Shown: positions 13,815 to 13,902 of the stretch, one piece after another | Layout of the letters: the number at the start of each line of letters is the position of its first letter | How positions within the stretch are numbered: the stretch's first letter is position 1 | From: Gammaproteobacteria bacterium | GTDB lineage: Bacteria; Pseudomonadota; Gammaproteobacteria; Steroidobacterales; Rariloculaceae | Length of the DNA: 13,902 bases | Assembly: GCA_016927175.1 (NCBI GenBank) | Contig: JAFGNC010000113.1 | Location: 1 to 13,902 of the forward strand | Direction: 5' to 3' | Program-made: the position numbers and the translations under genes | Notes under the pieces: generated by a model | The model's input: only the letters and a program-made list of their open reading frames with translations | What the model was told of the DNA's origin: nothing | Databases searched by the model: none

Positions 13815-13902
13815 GCCCGTTCGCGCCGGGCCGGCGGGCCCGACTGCGGCTGAGCCCGTTCGCGCCGGGCCGGCGGGCCCGACTGCGGCTGAGCCCGTTC
13901 GC
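13780..13902 (+). repeat. 39-bp tandem repeat, at least 3.15 copies, spanning the gene's stop codon and running off the window
   Basis: Copies lie at 13780-13818, 13819-13857 and 13858-13896, with six bases of a fourth before the window ends. Copies 2 and 3 are identical; copy 1 differs by one base (T for G at unit position 15). Each unit contains a hairpin, CGGGCC-GGCG-GGCCCG, and the single difference falls in its loop. The period is 13 codons, so the stop TGA at 13812-13814 recurs in frame in every copy. In the +1 frame the units read continuously as VRAGPAGPTAAEP. Whether the array is real or an assembly artefact at a contig edge cannot be told from sequence. Confidence 0.95.

Overview
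The window is GC-rich (roughly two thirds G+C by eye) bacterial chromosome with long, dense reading frames. A TonB-dependent outer-membrane receptor, a DUF2959 lipoprotein, the undecaprenyl-diphosphatase UppP and a GlyGly-CTERM-like sorted surface protein together point to a high-GC Gram-negative, most likely a gammaproteobacterium. This placement is inferred from gene content. I see no rRNA, tRNA, CRISPR array, insertion sequence or phage gene.

Layout. Positions 1-1602 hold the C-terminal two thirds of a TonB-dependent receptor, cut by the left window edge and followed by a strong hairpin. Positions 1809-9393 hold a two-gene signalling operon. Its first gene is a very large fusion (Ser/Thr kinase, AAA/STAND-type ATPase, helical repeats, GAF, histidine kinase). 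Thirty-one bases later comes a receiver-GGDEF-EAL protein, its probable phosphorylation partner. The fused kinase would sense something, phosphorylate the receiver and thereby change cyclic di-GMP levels. Positions 9448-10134 encode a DUF2959 lipoprotein, convergent with uppP on the minus strand (10207-11007), with an inverted repeat between them. Divergent from uppP, positions 11280-13814 encode a secreted protein with Ig-like domains, a seven-unit FG-GAP propeller, a DUF5011-like domain and a Gly-rich/hydrophobic/Arg C-terminal sorting tail. The window ends inside a 39-bp tandem repeat that starts in the last codons of this gene.

The most distinctive regulatory signal is a pair of near-consensus sigma-54 (RpoN) -24/-12 promoters 1.8 kb apart, one before the DUF2959 lipoprotein and one before the sorted surface protein. 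The first overlaps a perfect 10-bp hairpin that also covers the start of the ribosome binding site. Read-through mRNA from the signalling operon would carry the hairpin and mask that site, while mRNA started at the sigma-54 promoter would not. The working picture is a c-di-GMP signalling operon beside two RpoN-controlled envelope genes and a cell-envelope lipid-carrier recycling gene. The coupling between these units is inference.
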